From Candidatus Poribacteria bacterium (GTDB lineage: Bacteria; Poribacteria; WGA-4E; UBA9662), in NCBI GenBank assembly GCA_002709695.1, contig PAQF01000034.1:1-64000 (forward strand): DNA of 64,000 nt, given 5' to 3'. Positions 28,952 through 38,790 of this stretch are shown piece after piece. A model generated the notes under the pieces. That model was not told where the DNA came from. It did no database searches and saw only the letters and a list, made by a program, of their open reading frames with translations. Made by a program: the position numbers and the translations under genes. How positions within the stretch are numbered: position 1 is the stretch's first letter; each line of letters opens with the position of its first letter.

Positions 28952-29929
28952 CTAAATTCTCAAGATGATTTTACCAAAATTGCCGTTGGATTCCATATGC
29001 TGATGCGCTTCATGAGCCTCTTCAAGAGGCATGATTGTATCAATAACGGGATTGATTACACCTGTTTTTAGCAGTGGTAGCCATCGGTCGACAAAACGTT
29101 GCGTTATACTGATTTTCTCTTTTAGAGGCAATGGTCTCATAATTGATCCGAAAATCTGTAGCCGTTTTCTAAGGATCAGTCCTAAATCTATTTCCGCTTC
29201 CGTGCCTCCCATGAGTCCGACGATGAGCAACCTGCCATTAGGTTTAAGGATAGAACAGTTTTTTTCAAAGTATGGCTGACCAATAAAGTCCTGTACAACG
29301 TCGACCCCTTTTCCCTCAGTTAGATTTTTGATCGATTCAGCAAAATCATGGGTTTTATAATTAATTCCTTCTGTACAACCAAGCATCTTAGCTTTTTCAA
29401 TTTTCTGGTTCGAGCCAGTAGTAATAAAAACTTTTGCACCTGCATTATTTGCCATTTGGATACCTGCTGTTCCTACACCACTTCCACCTGCATGAATTAG
29501 TACACTTTCGTCACAAGACAGAGAGCCTAGTTTAAAAAGTGTCTCGTTGGCAGTAAAAAAAACCTCTGGTACTGCAGCTGCTTTTTCAAAACTCCAATCC
29601 TCGGGGATATGCATCGCCATCCGGTAGTCAATAATCGCATATTCGGCGTATGCACCACCACTAACTAAACCAAAGACGCGGTCGCCAAGCTCAAAACCTT
29701 TCACCGCAGCACCTTTTTCCTCAACTACGCCAGAAAGTTCTAACCCAAGTATTTCAGATTCTCCCATTGGAGGTGGGTATAAACCTTTTCTTTGGAGAGT
29801 ATCAGCTCGGTTAAGTGCTGTTGATTTGACATTAATCAACAATTGGTTTGATTTTGGTTTTGGTGTTTCTACTTCGCTGAGCTTTAAGACTTCTGGTCCA
29901 CCATCGCTTGTTTTGACAATTGCCTTCAT
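28952..29929 (-). CDS. NAD(P)H-quinone oxidoreductase-like (MDR, zeta-crystallin type)
   Basis: A 325-residue medium-chain dehydrogenase/reductase without the catalytic zinc cysteines. The ATG at 29929 has AGGTG 6 bases upstream. Motifs: ALNRADTLQRKGLYPPP, GLELSGVV, the nucleotide-binding IHAGGSGVGTAGIQMA, and INYKTHDFAESI. The PPP/GLE pattern is that of PIG3/QOR quinone reductases, which reduce quinones with NADPH. It is not in an operon with the next gene (91 bases between the two, same strand, with a separate ribosome binding site). Confidence 0.92.
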   Translation of the reverse strand: MKAIVKTSDGGPEVLKLSEVETPKPKSNQLLINVKSTALNRADTLQRKGLYPPPMGESEILGLELSGVVEEKGAAVKGFELGDRVFGLVSGGAYAEYAIIDYRMAMHIPEDWSFEKAAAVPEVFFTANETLFKLGSLSCDESVLIHAGGSGVGTAGIQMANNAGAKVFITTGSNQKIEKAKMLGCTEGINYKTHDFAESIKNLTEGKGVDVVQDFIGQPYFEKNCSILKPNGRLLIVGLMGGTEAEIDLGLILRKRLQIFGSIMRPLPLKEKISITQRFVDRWLPLLKTGVINPVIDTIMPLEEAHEAHQHMESNGNFGKIILRI

Positions 29930-30140
29930 TTTGCACACCTAAGATTAAAATAATATCGGTTGTTAGCAGATAAACAAAATTGACCTTAAACCACCAACAT
30001 CAAAATTCTATACTTTTATTTCGCCAAAAGGAGACAATTAGTGGAGCAGGAAAACTTTGCATTTAGTGTTAAGGTTGTGATATATTTATACCTTTGTATT
30101 TCTAGGTTAAGTAATTAAGAGCTAAAAAGGAAGTGGAACA

Positions 30141-30362
30141 ATGGCGCGTGTCTGCCACTCTTGTGGAAAAAAAGTAATGTTTGGTAACAAAATCAGCAAA
30201 TCAAGAAGACATACTAAACGTAAATGGTTGCCGAATCTACAAAAAGTTCGGATTCAAACCTCCGAAGGCAATAAACGTGTTAGGGTTTGTACGCGGTGCA
30301 TTAGATCCGGAAAAATCACCAAAGCAATTTCAGGTGGGCAGCGCGTTGCATACGGAGCATAA
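30141..30362 (+). CDS. rpmB: 50S ribosomal protein bL28
   Basis: A 73-residue ribosomal protein: ARVCHSCGKKVMFGNKISKS, RRHTKRKWLPNLQKVRI, VRVCTRCIRSGKI. The two cysteine pairs (CHSC and CTRC) make this the zinc-binding 'C+' form. AAGGAAG lies 8-9 bases before the ATG. It stands alone rather than beside rpmG. Confidence 0.97.
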   Translation: MARVCHSCGKKVMFGNKISKSRRHTKRKWLPNLQKVRIQTSEGNKRVRVCTRCIRSGKITKAISGGQRVAYGA

Positions 30363-30392
30363 ATTATTATAGACGTTAAGAATAATGCTCAG

Positions 30393-32543
30393 TTACCTTC
30401 GCGAGACACGGATAACTTCTTTTAATTGACGAATTGCTCGCATTGCCTCTTCTAATTGTTCTAAACCTGTAACTTCTAGTATCATTTTGTTGTATCCTAC
30501 CCCTTCTTTTGCTGGATTTAGATTTGTCTTCCCGTTTAGATTAGCTGGTCCAAAGTTCCCTGCACGAATATTAATTTTCTGTTCAGCAATTGCGGTTGAG
30601 ACCTTACCAAGTATACCTGATCGATCTTGAACTTCGAAAGTAATCTCGGTTGGATAAGACAATTCATCAATTGGTTTCCAGTTAACTTGGATTAATCTAT
30701 CTGCATCCTCTCTAGGAATGCGACGGCAATCATGCTTATGTATTGACAACCCCTTTCCTTTTGTCACATAAGCTACGACTTCGTCTCCCGGAATTGGATG
30801 ACAACATTTCATGATTCGGATAGAATCTGGTTCCAGAGTATTCAGATCAATTGTTGGAGTTGAATGAAAGATAACACCGTTGGTTGATTCTATGTCTTTG
30901 GGGAAATTATCAATTGAAACTAATGCTATTATATCAGCGGGCAGTTGTTGTCCTGTGCCAATATGCTGCAGCAAATCTTCAGATGATTTCAAATTTAATA
31001 TTTGGAGAATCTCTGCGACTCTTTCCGATTTTAGCCATATATTTATATCAGTTCGAGGCCGTTTCATTTCGATTTCGAGGAAACGCTTTCCAAGCTCAAT
31101 AGCTTGTACTCGATCCTGCTCCCGAAACCATTGTCTAATTCTGTTTTGAGCTTTGGCTGTTCGCACCCACCTAAGCCATTCTCTGGCTGGATGTGCGTTA
31201 ACATCAGTAATGATCTTCACTCGATCGCCATTGCGTAATTGATAGCGTAACGGCATAATCATTCCATTAACTTCCGTACCTTTACATGTATCACCAACTT
31301 GGGTATGGATTTTATAAGCAAAGTCGACGGACGTTGATCCAGCCGGTAGTTCTATGACTTCACCTCGTGGTGTAAAAACATATACTTGATCTGCAAGAAG
31401 CTCATGCTTCATTGACCTTATAAACTGATTAGGATTTTTCAATTCGCGAATATCTTCCAGCATACCGCGTAACCATTTGAATATTGTTTCGCTTTCGTTC
31501 GTTGAGGGAACTCCTTCTTTATAGCTCCAATGGGCTGCTATGCCATCTTGAGCAACTTCATGCATAGGATGTGTCCGAATTTGGATTTCAATCCGACGCC
31601 CTTCGTCCATAATCGTTGTATGTATAGAGCGGTATCCGTTTGCTTTTGGGAGACCAATAAAGTCTTTGAATCGTGCAGGAACATGATGCCAATTATTGTG
31701 AATCACCCCTATACATCGATAACAATCAGGATTATTCTTAACTAAAATACGTAATCCCATTAAATCGAAGATTTCTTCGAATGCAGTCCCTTTTTCTTTC
31801 ATTTTCTGATGAATACTGTAAATGTTTTTGGGTCTGCCATAGACTTCTGCTTCTACCTCTGCTTTTCTTAGTGTATTTTCGATTTCCTCCGCCATTTGAT
31901 TAGCATAATCTTCCCTTTTAACTAACTTTTGATTTAGTAGTTTAGCAATCAATTGATATTCTTCAGGGTTTGTATGTTTGAAGGCGAGATCCTCCAGCCG
32001 GCTTTTAAGCCTCGAAATTCCAAGACGCTGTGCCATTGGGGCGTATACTTCGAATGTTTCTTTGGCTATTTCCCGCTGCCTCGATTCTGGTTGAAAGGAG
32101 AGCGTTTCCATATTATGCAAGCGATCTGCTAACTTGATGAGGATAACCCGAATATCCTGAGCCGTGGCCAGAAGTAATTTCAAATAGCTTTCTGCTTGTC
32201 TTTGTCGTACTCCTCCTTTAAAGTGATATCGGCTAATTTTTGAAACCCCTTCAACTAAGTCTGCAACTGTTTCACCAAATTGCCAAGCAAGTCTATCGCG
32301 TGTCACTTCTTTATTATCTTCAATCGTATCGTGCAATATCGCAGCACATATTGTGTAAATATCTAGTTTAAGATCGATAAGGATTTTGGCAGTTCCAATG
32401 CAGTGCGAAAAATATGGAGCTCCTGATTTTCTTTTTTGTCCGGCGTGACATTCCTCCCCAAATTTGTATGCATATTCAAGTAAATCAAAATCTGCCTCGG
32501 GGTTATAATTTTTAATCGATTGAATTAAGCTTCCCAAACTCAT
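30393..32543 (-). CDS. rsh: bifunctional (p)ppGpp synthetase/hydrolase (Rel/RSH)
   Basis: A 716-residue long RSH protein controlling the stringent response. Domains in order: HD hydrolase (HCIGTAKILIDL, HDTIEDN, KLADRLHNMETL), RelA/SpoT synthetase (DLMGLRILV, ARFKDFIGLPKANGYRSIHT, EIQIRTHPMHEVAQDGIAAH), TGS (VYVFTPRGEVIELPAGSTSV), helical and zinc-finger region (MKCCHPIPGDEV), and C-terminal ACT (FEVQDRSGILGKVSTAIAE). An intact HD motif and the RFKD form of the synthetase signature point to a bifunctional enzyme. The start overlaps the 3' end of recJ by 32 bases, so translation is probably coupled. Confidence 0.97.
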   Translation of the reverse strand: MSLGSLIQSIKNYNPEADFDLLEYAYKFGEECHAGQKRKSGAPYFSHCIGTAKILIDLKLDIYTICAAILHDTIEDNKEVTRDRLAWQFGETVADLVEGVSKISRYHFKGGVRQRQAESYLKLLLATAQDIRVILIKLADRLHNMETLSFQPESRQREIAKETFEVYAPMAQRLGISRLKSRLEDLAFKHTNPEEYQLIAKLLNQKLVKREDYANQMAEEIENTLRKAEVEAEVYGRPKNIYSIHQKMKEKGTAFEEIFDLMGLRILVKNNPDCYRCIGVIHNNWHHVPARFKDFIGLPKANGYRSIHTTIMDEGRRIEIQIRTHPMHEVAQDGIAAHWSYKEGVPSTNESETIFKWLRGMLEDIRELKNPNQFIRSMKHELLADQVYVFTPRGEVIELPAGSTSVDFAYKIHTQVGDTCKGTEVNGMIMPLRYQLRNGDRVKIITDVNAHPAREWLRWVRTAKAQNRIRQWFREQDRVQAIELGKRFLEIEMKRPRTDINIWLKSERVAEILQILNLKSSEDLLQHIGTGQQLPADIIALVSIDNFPKDIESTNGVIFHSTPTIDLNTLEPDSIRIMKCCHPIPGDEVVAYVTKGKGLSIHKHDCRRIPREDADRLIQVNWKPIDELSYPTEITFEVQDRSGILGKVSTAIAEQKINIRAGNFGPANLNGKTNLNPAKEGVGYNKMILEVTGLEQLEEAMRAIRQLKEVIRVSRR

Positions 32544-35058
32544 AATTTATTCTTTCCCATATATCTTCGCTGTTTTTTCTAAGTATTCCTGTGAAGTCTT
32601 CACTCATCATTTTAATTTCTTCACCATATTGATAAATTTTTGAAGCGTTGAGTTGACATTTTTTAGAAGACAAAACCTCGATCTTATTGGAATTCATATG
32701 ATTAGTTACCAATTTGAGTTCAGCTAAAACGGTAAGCGCATTTAAAATAGTATCTTCGGATATGCTTTTGGATTGTACAGTGGAGCAGATAAACATCTCT
32801 AGTTCAACAGGCTCTTTGTGTTTTGTCAGCACCCGTAAATTTTGGTACACTACCCCTAAAGTTTCTCGGTCAGGATATTGTTGCATTAACAATCTGCGTT
32901 CAAATTCGAAATCCCTATCGTGATAAATTAAATGCAAGTCGGTAGTATATTCATGATTAAATGCAGATTTACACCGTTCAAAAAATAAGTCCGGTATGGA
33001 GAATGGATGGCAAATAATAACATGCTGAACTTTTGGCAAGAAATTAATCGTTGCAGCTGAGATAATCGCCCTGATTTTATCTTCTGCCAACATTTCAGCC
33101 AAAATCTGTTTTTTATCATTTGGTGTTTCGGCTTCGCATTTACCAACCAATTGTTTGCCTGATGACTGTATTAGACCTAAAAGTTGGTCTATTGCTTTAT
33201 CATTTCGCACATAGATCAGAGTGGGCTCATCTTGAGCCAAAATTTGAGAGATGTACTTTGGTTTATCATCTACACCACGTTGATCTATAATTCTAGCTGG
33301 GCTTTCAACATTGAGCGGAGGATAAACCCGGCGATTAGAGCTACGGTCCACGGATCTTATTTGGATATCCTTGATCATTAGTTGAGGTGATGTTCTTCCT
33401 TGCCACTCATTAATCTCAGGTGAAAAAGCAAGATTCATAAGGCTGTTTTTATTGCTAATCGCAGTTTTATGATCAGCCATATTGAAAGCTATTGCTTCAA
33501 TTGTGTAGTGTCCATCTGTTACAACAAATTTGAGATGTTTTTTTTCGTGACCAATAATTCGTGGTTCGCCATGAGGTCTCAGGTTTTTCATTATTAACAT
33601 GGGAGCATCATTACCTGCGCCACGCGGTTCGAGATCACTTAATTCCTTGATTGTTTCTAATGTTAAGTTTGGTATATGAACTTCAAAATCGTAGTGTAAT
33701 TTTGGTGCTAAGTCATCAGGAGAAAGCCTTTCTCGCGCATATTGATTGAAATGATCTTCAAATAATGGAATATTTTCGGTTTTTATAGAGAACCCTGCGG
33801 CAGCTTTATGACCTCCATGTTTAATTAGTAAATCACTGCAAGCATCTAGGCTTTCAGCAAGGTTGATCCCGTCAATACCACGCCCGGATGCATGCCCTTC
33901 TCCGTCCTCAATAGCGATAAAGAAAACAGGGCGATGGTACCGATCTTTGATGTTAGAAGCTACGATGCCGGTAATTCCACGATGCCATCCCCGTTTGGCA
34001 ACGACTAATCCGGAAACTTGACTCAAGTCCTTCTGTTCAATTTGACTAATTGCTTCTCGTTCAATTTTTGCTTGAATTTCGCGACGATCATGGTTGAGCT
34101 CATTTAATTCATTAGCAAGCTGAAGTGCTTCTTCTTCTAAATCTGTGGTAAGGAGCTTAATCACTGTTTTAGCATGATCCATTCTACCTGCGGCATTCAA
34201 GCGAGGGCCTAACGTAAAACCTAGCGTTTGGCCGGTTATTTTTGTGTTAGAGGCAATATCTGCCACTTCACACAATGCACGTATACCTAGTCGTTGACGC
34301 TTGTTAATCACTTCCAATCCCAATTTTGAAAGTGCACGGTTTTCGTTTACTAAAGGCACCATATCAACGACTGTACCAAGAGCCACAAGATCAAGTTGAG
34401 ATACTAAAAATGGATTCAAATTACCGTCCATCAACCCATGAGCTAGCTTAAAAGCCAATCCGATTCCAGCTAAGCTATCAAAAGGGTATTGGCTCCCTTC
34501 CAACTTAGGATTTATAATTGTGTATGCAGGAGGAAGCCCTTTAGGGGATGGAAGATGATGATCAGTAATAATCGTGTCGATACCAAGTGAATTCCCAAAC
34601 GCAACTTCAGGAATAGATGTAATTCCACAATCAACTGTAATCAGGAGATTACATCCTGCGTTTGCTATCGACTGAATAGCTTCTTTGTTTAAGCCATAGC
34701 CCTCAACAAAACGGTCTGGAATGTGGCATTCAACAGAACAACCAAGGTAATGGAACGTGTTTATTAGAAGTGATGCAGCTGTAGTACCATCAACATCATA
34801 GTCACCAAAAATCCAGATCTTTTCATTTGCGTTGATAGCTAATTTGATGCGATCAACCGCATCTGACATACCAGGTAACAGAGAGGGAGAATGGAGATCA
34901 TTTTGAGTTGGATACAGGTAGGACTGAGCAACTTCAGGGGCTTCGATTCCTCGACTCACAAGCAATTTTCCCATCAATTGTGAAACGCCAAGTTGCGATG
35001 CTAGACGAAAGCTTGTTGCACTATCAAACTCTTTACTCTTCCATGTTTTTCGTATCAT
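32512..35058 (-). CDS. recJ: single-stranded-DNA-specific exonuclease RecJ, long form
   Basis: An 848-residue DHH/DHHA1-family 5'-3' exonuclease for recombination and repair. Motifs: IWIFGDYDVDGTTAASL, LLITVDCGI, TIITDHHLP, LAGIGLAFKLAHGL, NAAGRMDHAKT, ASGRGIDGIN, HGGHKAAAGFS, followed by the oligonucleotide-binding domain (APMLIMKNLRPHGEPRIIG). About 280 residues beyond the usual RecJ core form a C-terminal extension like the RecJ_C type of Firmicutes and others. It overlaps the rsh gene, which follows it on the same strand. Confidence 0.95.
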   Translation of the reverse strand: MIRKTWKSKEFDSATSFRLASQLGVSQLMGKLLVSRGIEAPEVAQSYLYPTQNDLHSPSLLPGMSDAVDRIKLAINANEKIWIFGDYDVDGTTAASLLINTFHYLGCSVECHIPDRFVEGYGLNKEAIQSIANAGCNLLITVDCGITSIPEVAFGNSLGIDTIITDHHLPSPKGLPPAYTIINPKLEGSQYPFDSLAGIGLAFKLAHGLMDGNLNPFLVSQLDLVALGTVVDMVPLVNENRALSKLGLEVINKRQRLGIRALCEVADIASNTKITGQTLGFTLGPRLNAAGRMDHAKTVIKLLTTDLEEEALQLANELNELNHDRREIQAKIEREAISQIEQKDLSQVSGLVVAKRGWHRGITGIVASNIKDRYHRPVFFIAIEDGEGHASGRGIDGINLAESLDACSDLLIKHGGHKAAAGFSIKTENIPLFEDHFNQYARERLSPDDLAPKLHYDFEVHIPNLTLETIKELSDLEPRGAGNDAPMLIMKNLRPHGEPRIIGHEKKHLKFVVTDGHYTIEAIAFNMADHKTAISNKNSLMNLAFSPEINEWQGRTSPQLMIKDIQIRSVDRSSNRRVYPPLNVESPARIIDQRGVDDKPKYISQILAQDEPTLIYVRNDKAIDQLLGLIQSSGKQLVGKCEAETPNDKKQILAEMLAEDKIRAIISAATINFLPKVQHVIICHPFSIPDLFFERCKSAFNHEYTTDLHLIYHDRDFEFERRLLMQQYPDRETLGVVYQNLRVLTKHKEPVELEMFICSTVQSKSISEDTILNALTVLAELKLVTNHMNSNKIEVLSSKKCQLNASKIYQYGEEIKMMSEDFTGILRKNSEDIWERINYEFGKLNSID

Positions 35059-35084
35059 GTGATGGAACGTGGGACTAAATTGCC

Positions 35085-35297
35085 TTAGGAACGACGATTG
35101 ATTAAAATACCACTTCCAATTAAATTCCCACCTGCATCCCTTCCAAGCCGAATTCGTGATGGGGAGGTTGTGAACGAACGTTTTCCAATTGCGGTTTCTG
35201 CTTGGGAACTTCGAGAAGCTTGGGTGGCAACAACACGAGACCTCTGGAAATCAATCATTTCCAGTTTGTTCATTTCGCCAAGTTTCTGAGTTTCCAC
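35085..35297 (-). CDS. small hypothetical protein upstream of recJ
   Basis: A 70-residue frame starting at GTG (35297) or ATG (MNKLEMID, 35273). It is rich in Ser and Arg and ends GGNLIGSGILINRRS. It would precede recJ by 26 bases on the same strand. There is no strong ribosome binding site and the opposite strand is also open, so coding status is uncertain. No family is recognised. Confidence 0.35.
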   Translation of the reverse strand: METQKLGEMNKLEMIDFQRSRVVATQASRSSQAETAIGKRSFTTSPSRIRLGRDAGGNLIGSGILINRRS

Positions 35298-35325
35298 GAA
35301 TTAGACTCGCAATTGATTAAATGAT

Positions 35326-36618
35326 TTAGGTTAGTGAATGAATATTAGTTCTAGTGTTGTGAAGGTCAAAGCATTCATACTGATTATCATACATGATTTT
35401 TGTCGCTATTGTCATTGCTTGCTTCTCACTCATATAACCGTCGGCAATTTCATCTTCAAGTGCTTTTTGAATTTCTCGTCGAGCCTGAAAAGCATAGGCG
35501 ACACTGCTGGTTGGCCAACCAGTATCACCACCGAAAGTAAAAATTTTATTGATCGGTACAGCATGAATAAAGCGCCGTAGAAAATCACGCGAGCTGTAAG
35601 GATCTATACTCCATGCCCAACACATGTCTACCCAAACGTTGCTGTAATGCTTAGCTATAGCAACAAGCTCATCACTATATGGATAAGCTATGTGCATTAA
35701 CACAAATTTAGCCTCTAAATATTTGGCCAGTAAACTACACATATTTCCAGCAGGAATACGGCTAACTGGCATCCGGTCACTTCCTGCATAATAACCCGTG
35801 TGGATCTTGAACGGCAGGTTATGTTCAATCGACAAGGCAACTCCTTGAGCCCAAGCCCAGTCACCAAGACAAAGCCGCATTTCCATGTTAATTTTTTCTT
35901 CTGGTTCTTTCAGAATATGATCCAAAGCTTTTCCTGCATCTTCGTCGCTACGCTCAACCCAATTCAGTGTGCGGTTGTAGGCATGTTGGGATTTGACTGC
36001 AATGGCAATTGGCCCATACTTAGCAAAAATCGCTTCCATTCCCTGTCTCAATGTTGCTAAATTGGTTACTTCAATGCCGACTTCTTTGTGAATCGACTGA
36101 GGGTCAACTTGCCCATTACAAAAACCTGCCCAAGATAGGTCATACAGGAAGAATTCAGGTCCAGAATCATCTGGATAACATTGCCAGCAAAAATCGTCTG
36201 TTTGTACATGATCTAGGTTTGCAACATCGTGCAAAAGGCGATAACGTTCACCCGGCTGTTGAAGATCTTTATTCTTGTCTTGTGCTGCAGCCAGACTTTT
36301 GCCTGTAATTTCGTCTATGCCATAGATCTCAGAAGCGATAATCCTGACCGCTTCACCATAACCGGTAAATTGTGTGGCTTCCCAAGCCTCTCTGATACCG
36401 TCAAAGCGGTCAATAATATCTGGGTTAGAACTATCCATTAAATTTTTCATAGCTTGGTCTGAAGCACCAGCTGTATGCAAATCCGCGGGAACATAATTAC
36501 CAAAAAGATCCTGGAGAATATCAGGACCATCGTCCAACCACTCGGATTCTTTACGTAGGTGTTCATGTGTATCAACCAATTTTACTGATTGAACATGATT
36601 TGAAAGGTCTGTCGCCAT
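35326..36618 (-). CDS. amidohydrolase-superfamily protein
   Basis: A 430-residue TIM-barrel metal-dependent hydrolase. The first metal motif is VDTHEHLRKES (15-25); later candidates are PFKIHTGYYAGSDRM, VLMHIAYPYSDE, and the terminal FGGDTGWPTSS aspartate. This D-x-H-E-H and 'GGDTGW' pattern belongs to the glucuronate-isomerase-like/amidohydrolase_2 branch. Substrate is unknown. It has AGGCG before its ATG and a well-placed promoter upstream (36696-36724). Confidence 0.85.
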   Translation of the reverse strand: MATDLSNHVQSVKLVDTHEHLRKESEWLDDGPDILQDLFGNYVPADLHTAGASDQAMKNLMDSSNPDIIDRFDGIREAWEATQFTGYGEAVRIIASEIYGIDEITGKSLAAAQDKNKDLQQPGERYRLLHDVANLDHVQTDDFCWQCYPDDSGPEFFLYDLSWAGFCNGQVDPQSIHKEVGIEVTNLATLRQGMEAIFAKYGPIAIAVKSQHAYNRTLNWVERSDEDAGKALDHILKEPEEKINMEMRLCLGDWAWAQGVALSIEHNLPFKIHTGYYAGSDRMPVSRIPAGNMCSLLAKYLEAKFVLMHIAYPYSDELVAIAKHYSNVWVDMCWAWSIDPYSSRDFLRRFIHAVPINKIFTFGGDTGWPTSSVAYAFQARREIQKALEDEIADGYMSEKQAMTIATKIMYDNQYECFDLHNTRTNIHSLT

Positions 36619-36968
36619 GTTACGCCTATTACCATCATTTTGATCATTTATTCATTGGTGACACCTGCCACCAACGCACTCATACACAAGGTTACATTAT
36701 ACTTGAAACCAAACAGAAAGTCAACCGTGTTACAAGCGTTAGTAATTGTGCCAAAGCAGTTTTTGAAAACTAGGATAGAAGATTGCCTTTTATACTATAC
36801 GCATACTGTATTATTATTTGTTTGTCTTTTAATTTGTTAGTTGAGTCATCTGTGATTTTGGTGTTCAAGCGTACTTTGTGGGAAGGTGTTGACCCTGATT
36901 TTTTTAACGATTATTGTGATTGATGAATATTCTAGTTTAATTTGATTGTAAAGGAATAAGGTAGATTT
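36619..36968. other. divergent intergenic region
   Basis: 350 bases between the amidohydrolase and the flhA remnant. It contains the minus-strand promoter at 36696-36724. The rest is AT-rich with no further feature. Confidence 0.5.
36696..36724 (-). promoter_or_regulatory. sigma-70 type promoter for amidohydrolase gene
   Basis: On the minus strand, TTGACT (36719-36724), a 17-base spacer and TATAAT (36696-36701). The predicted start near 36689 leaves a leader of about 70 bases before the ATG at 36618. Confidence 0.65.
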
Positions 36969-37733
36969 GTGTTTGTTGTGATACTTGCTGTCTCAGTGGT
37001 CCTGTCAATACTACTTCCGATCCCAGCAGTTGTTGTCGATTTTCTGATTATCTTCAATTTTGCATTCTCGATTCTGATCCTGATGTTAACAATTCTGATT
37101 TCGAAACCAACTGATTTCTACGTTTTCCCGCCGCTCTTACTGCTAGCAACAATTTATCGATTGTCGTTAAATATAGCATCTACACGTCTGATTTTGACCA
37201 GTGCTTCACAGGCATTTGGGGCAGGACTGGTAATTTTCACTTTTGGTACCATGTTGACTAACCAAAATTTAATTGTTGGATCCATTCTTTTTTTGATCCT
37301 GATTACAGTTCAGCATCTAGTTGTGACTAGTGGTGCTGAACGGATAGCCGAAGTTCGCGCGCGATTCGCGCTAGACGCGATCCCTGGCAGGCAATTGTCC
37401 ATCGATGCGGACCTGAGTTCTGGGCTTATTACTATCAACGAAGCTTACGAAAAACGAAAAGCTGCGGCAGTCGAACAAGAATTTTATGGAACTATGGACG
37501 GTGCCACCAAGTTTATTAGAGGCGATGCGACTGTGGCTGTTATCAGCGTGATCGTCAATAGCCTTGTAGGTTTGCTAATTGGAATTGGCCAAGATAAACT
37601 TCCAATTGGTCAAGCACTGGAAACCTACACAATTCTGACCATCGGCGACGGACTAGCTTCGCGAACCCCTGCACTTTTACTCTCTGTGGCTACTGGGTTC
37701 CTTATCACCCGAAGCCGAGTGAAAACAAGATGA
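36969..37733 (+). pseudogene. flhA: truncated FlhA/FHIPEP-family flagellar export protein
   Basis: The 254-codon frame matches the N-terminal membrane part of FlhA, which normally has about 690 residues. Conserved text is FPPLLLLATIYRLSLNIAST, GAERIAEVRARFALDAIPG, DADLSSGLITINEA, and GTMDGATKFIRGD. The frame stops (TGA) after LITRSRVKTR, within the membrane domain, and the convergent DUF3500 gene ends only 12 bases beyond. The cytoplasmic two thirds are absent. Start is a GTG without a clear ribosome binding site. No other flagellar or type III secretion gene lies in the window. It is most likely a relic left by a deletion, although the retained part shows no internal stop. Confidence 0.85.
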
Positions 37734-37745
37734 ATAGGACTGCTA

Positions 37746-38768
37746 CTAATGCCCATTTTGGTGGTGGTGTCTAAGCAAATCGAAGCCAAAATCGTCATCC
37801 AAATGCCGCCATATGGAGTGGACATGATTGGCATCATTTTGAACATTATCATATTCAACAAAAAACGAATGTCCATGCAGACGATAATAATGTGGTTGGC
37901 CACGTTCTTCACCACCTGCCCAAGCAAAATGAATGGAGTTAAGATCTGCATGTTTTAGTTTCTTTCTCTCGATTCCTGCCAGTTGATCTGGCATACGATC
38001 AATGTATTCATAGATCAGATCCATGGTCATTTGGCGTTGCTCGGTGGATAAAGATTCGATGGCAATTCCTTCCGCGTATTGGATTTCAACCCTAGGGTTA
38101 TCCCGAGTTAAAATATCAGGTGGAGCATCTGCATTAACGATTGTTTTTGAACGTTGGTCAGGAGTTAAGGATTTGAGTAATGAACGGGCTAAATCCTCTT
38201 CTACGGACAAAATCCGAAGGCCTTTATGCTCTCCTTGTTTGACTTCGCCAGGGTTAGCCCCAAAGAATGAGGGATTGGGTGAAATAAGTTTGCGATTGAC
38301 AATCGTAAAATGAAGAGAAACATGATGACCTTCTACCCGCCAACCCCAAGGTTGACTCCCGTCTGGATCACCGAAAACAGTGAAGAAATATAGCTCTGGC
38401 CCACGTGGGTGATTATAGGTTCCCTGTTTCCGTTCAATGTCACCTAGGATTGTTTCTAAACTTATGATTGCTGTTGCTTTTTGATACCCTTTCTTGCTTA
38501 GGCCAGTTTCTAGAAGCCTGAATGCGGCATTCTGCTGCTTCTGGCTCATTTCTTGAATCAACACACCTTTCCGTTCAAACATATCGATTGGGATAAAATG
38601 CCATCGGAGTCTTTCTCCTTGATCAAATGGGATTTCTGCTTTTCGACGGAGGACAGGATTCAGAGTTTCAAGGAATTCTACACAAGCTTTGGACATCTCC
38701 TCAGCTGTTTCCAAAGCTGGGATAATTAGTGAGGGGGCTTCGTGTTGGTGGTGAGTATGTTCTGCCAT
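37746..38768 (-). CDS. DUF3500-domain protein
   Basis: A 340-residue protein of the uncharacterised DUF3500 family. Patterns: RLRWHFIPIDMFERKGVLIQ, GWRVEGHHVSLHFTI, and the histidine-rich end YRLHGHSFFVEYDN, DANHVHSIWRHLDDDFG, HHHQNGH. The clustered histidines suggest metal binding. AGGAG stands 10 bases before the ATG. It is followed by nothing in the same direction before the flhA relic, and the NamZ-type gene lies upstream with a 22-base gap, so the two may be co-transcribed. Confidence 0.88.
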   Translation of the reverse strand: MAEHTHHQHEAPSLIIPALETAEEMSKACVEFLETLNPVLRRKAEIPFDQGERLRWHFIPIDMFERKGVLIQEMSQKQQNAAFRLLETGLSKKGYQKATAIISLETILGDIERKQGTYNHPRGPELYFFTVFGDPDGSQPWGWRVEGHHVSLHFTIVNRKLISPNPSFFGANPGEVKQGEHKGLRILSVEEDLARSLLKSLTPDQRSKTIVNADAPPDILTRDNPRVEIQYAEGIAIESLSTEQRQMTMDLIYEYIDRMPDQLAGIERKKLKHADLNSIHFAWAGGEERGQPHYYRLHGHSFFVEYDNVQNDANHVHSIWRHLDDDFGFDLLRHHHQNGH

Positions 38769-38790
38769 TTGTAAAAGTCTCCTGATTTTT

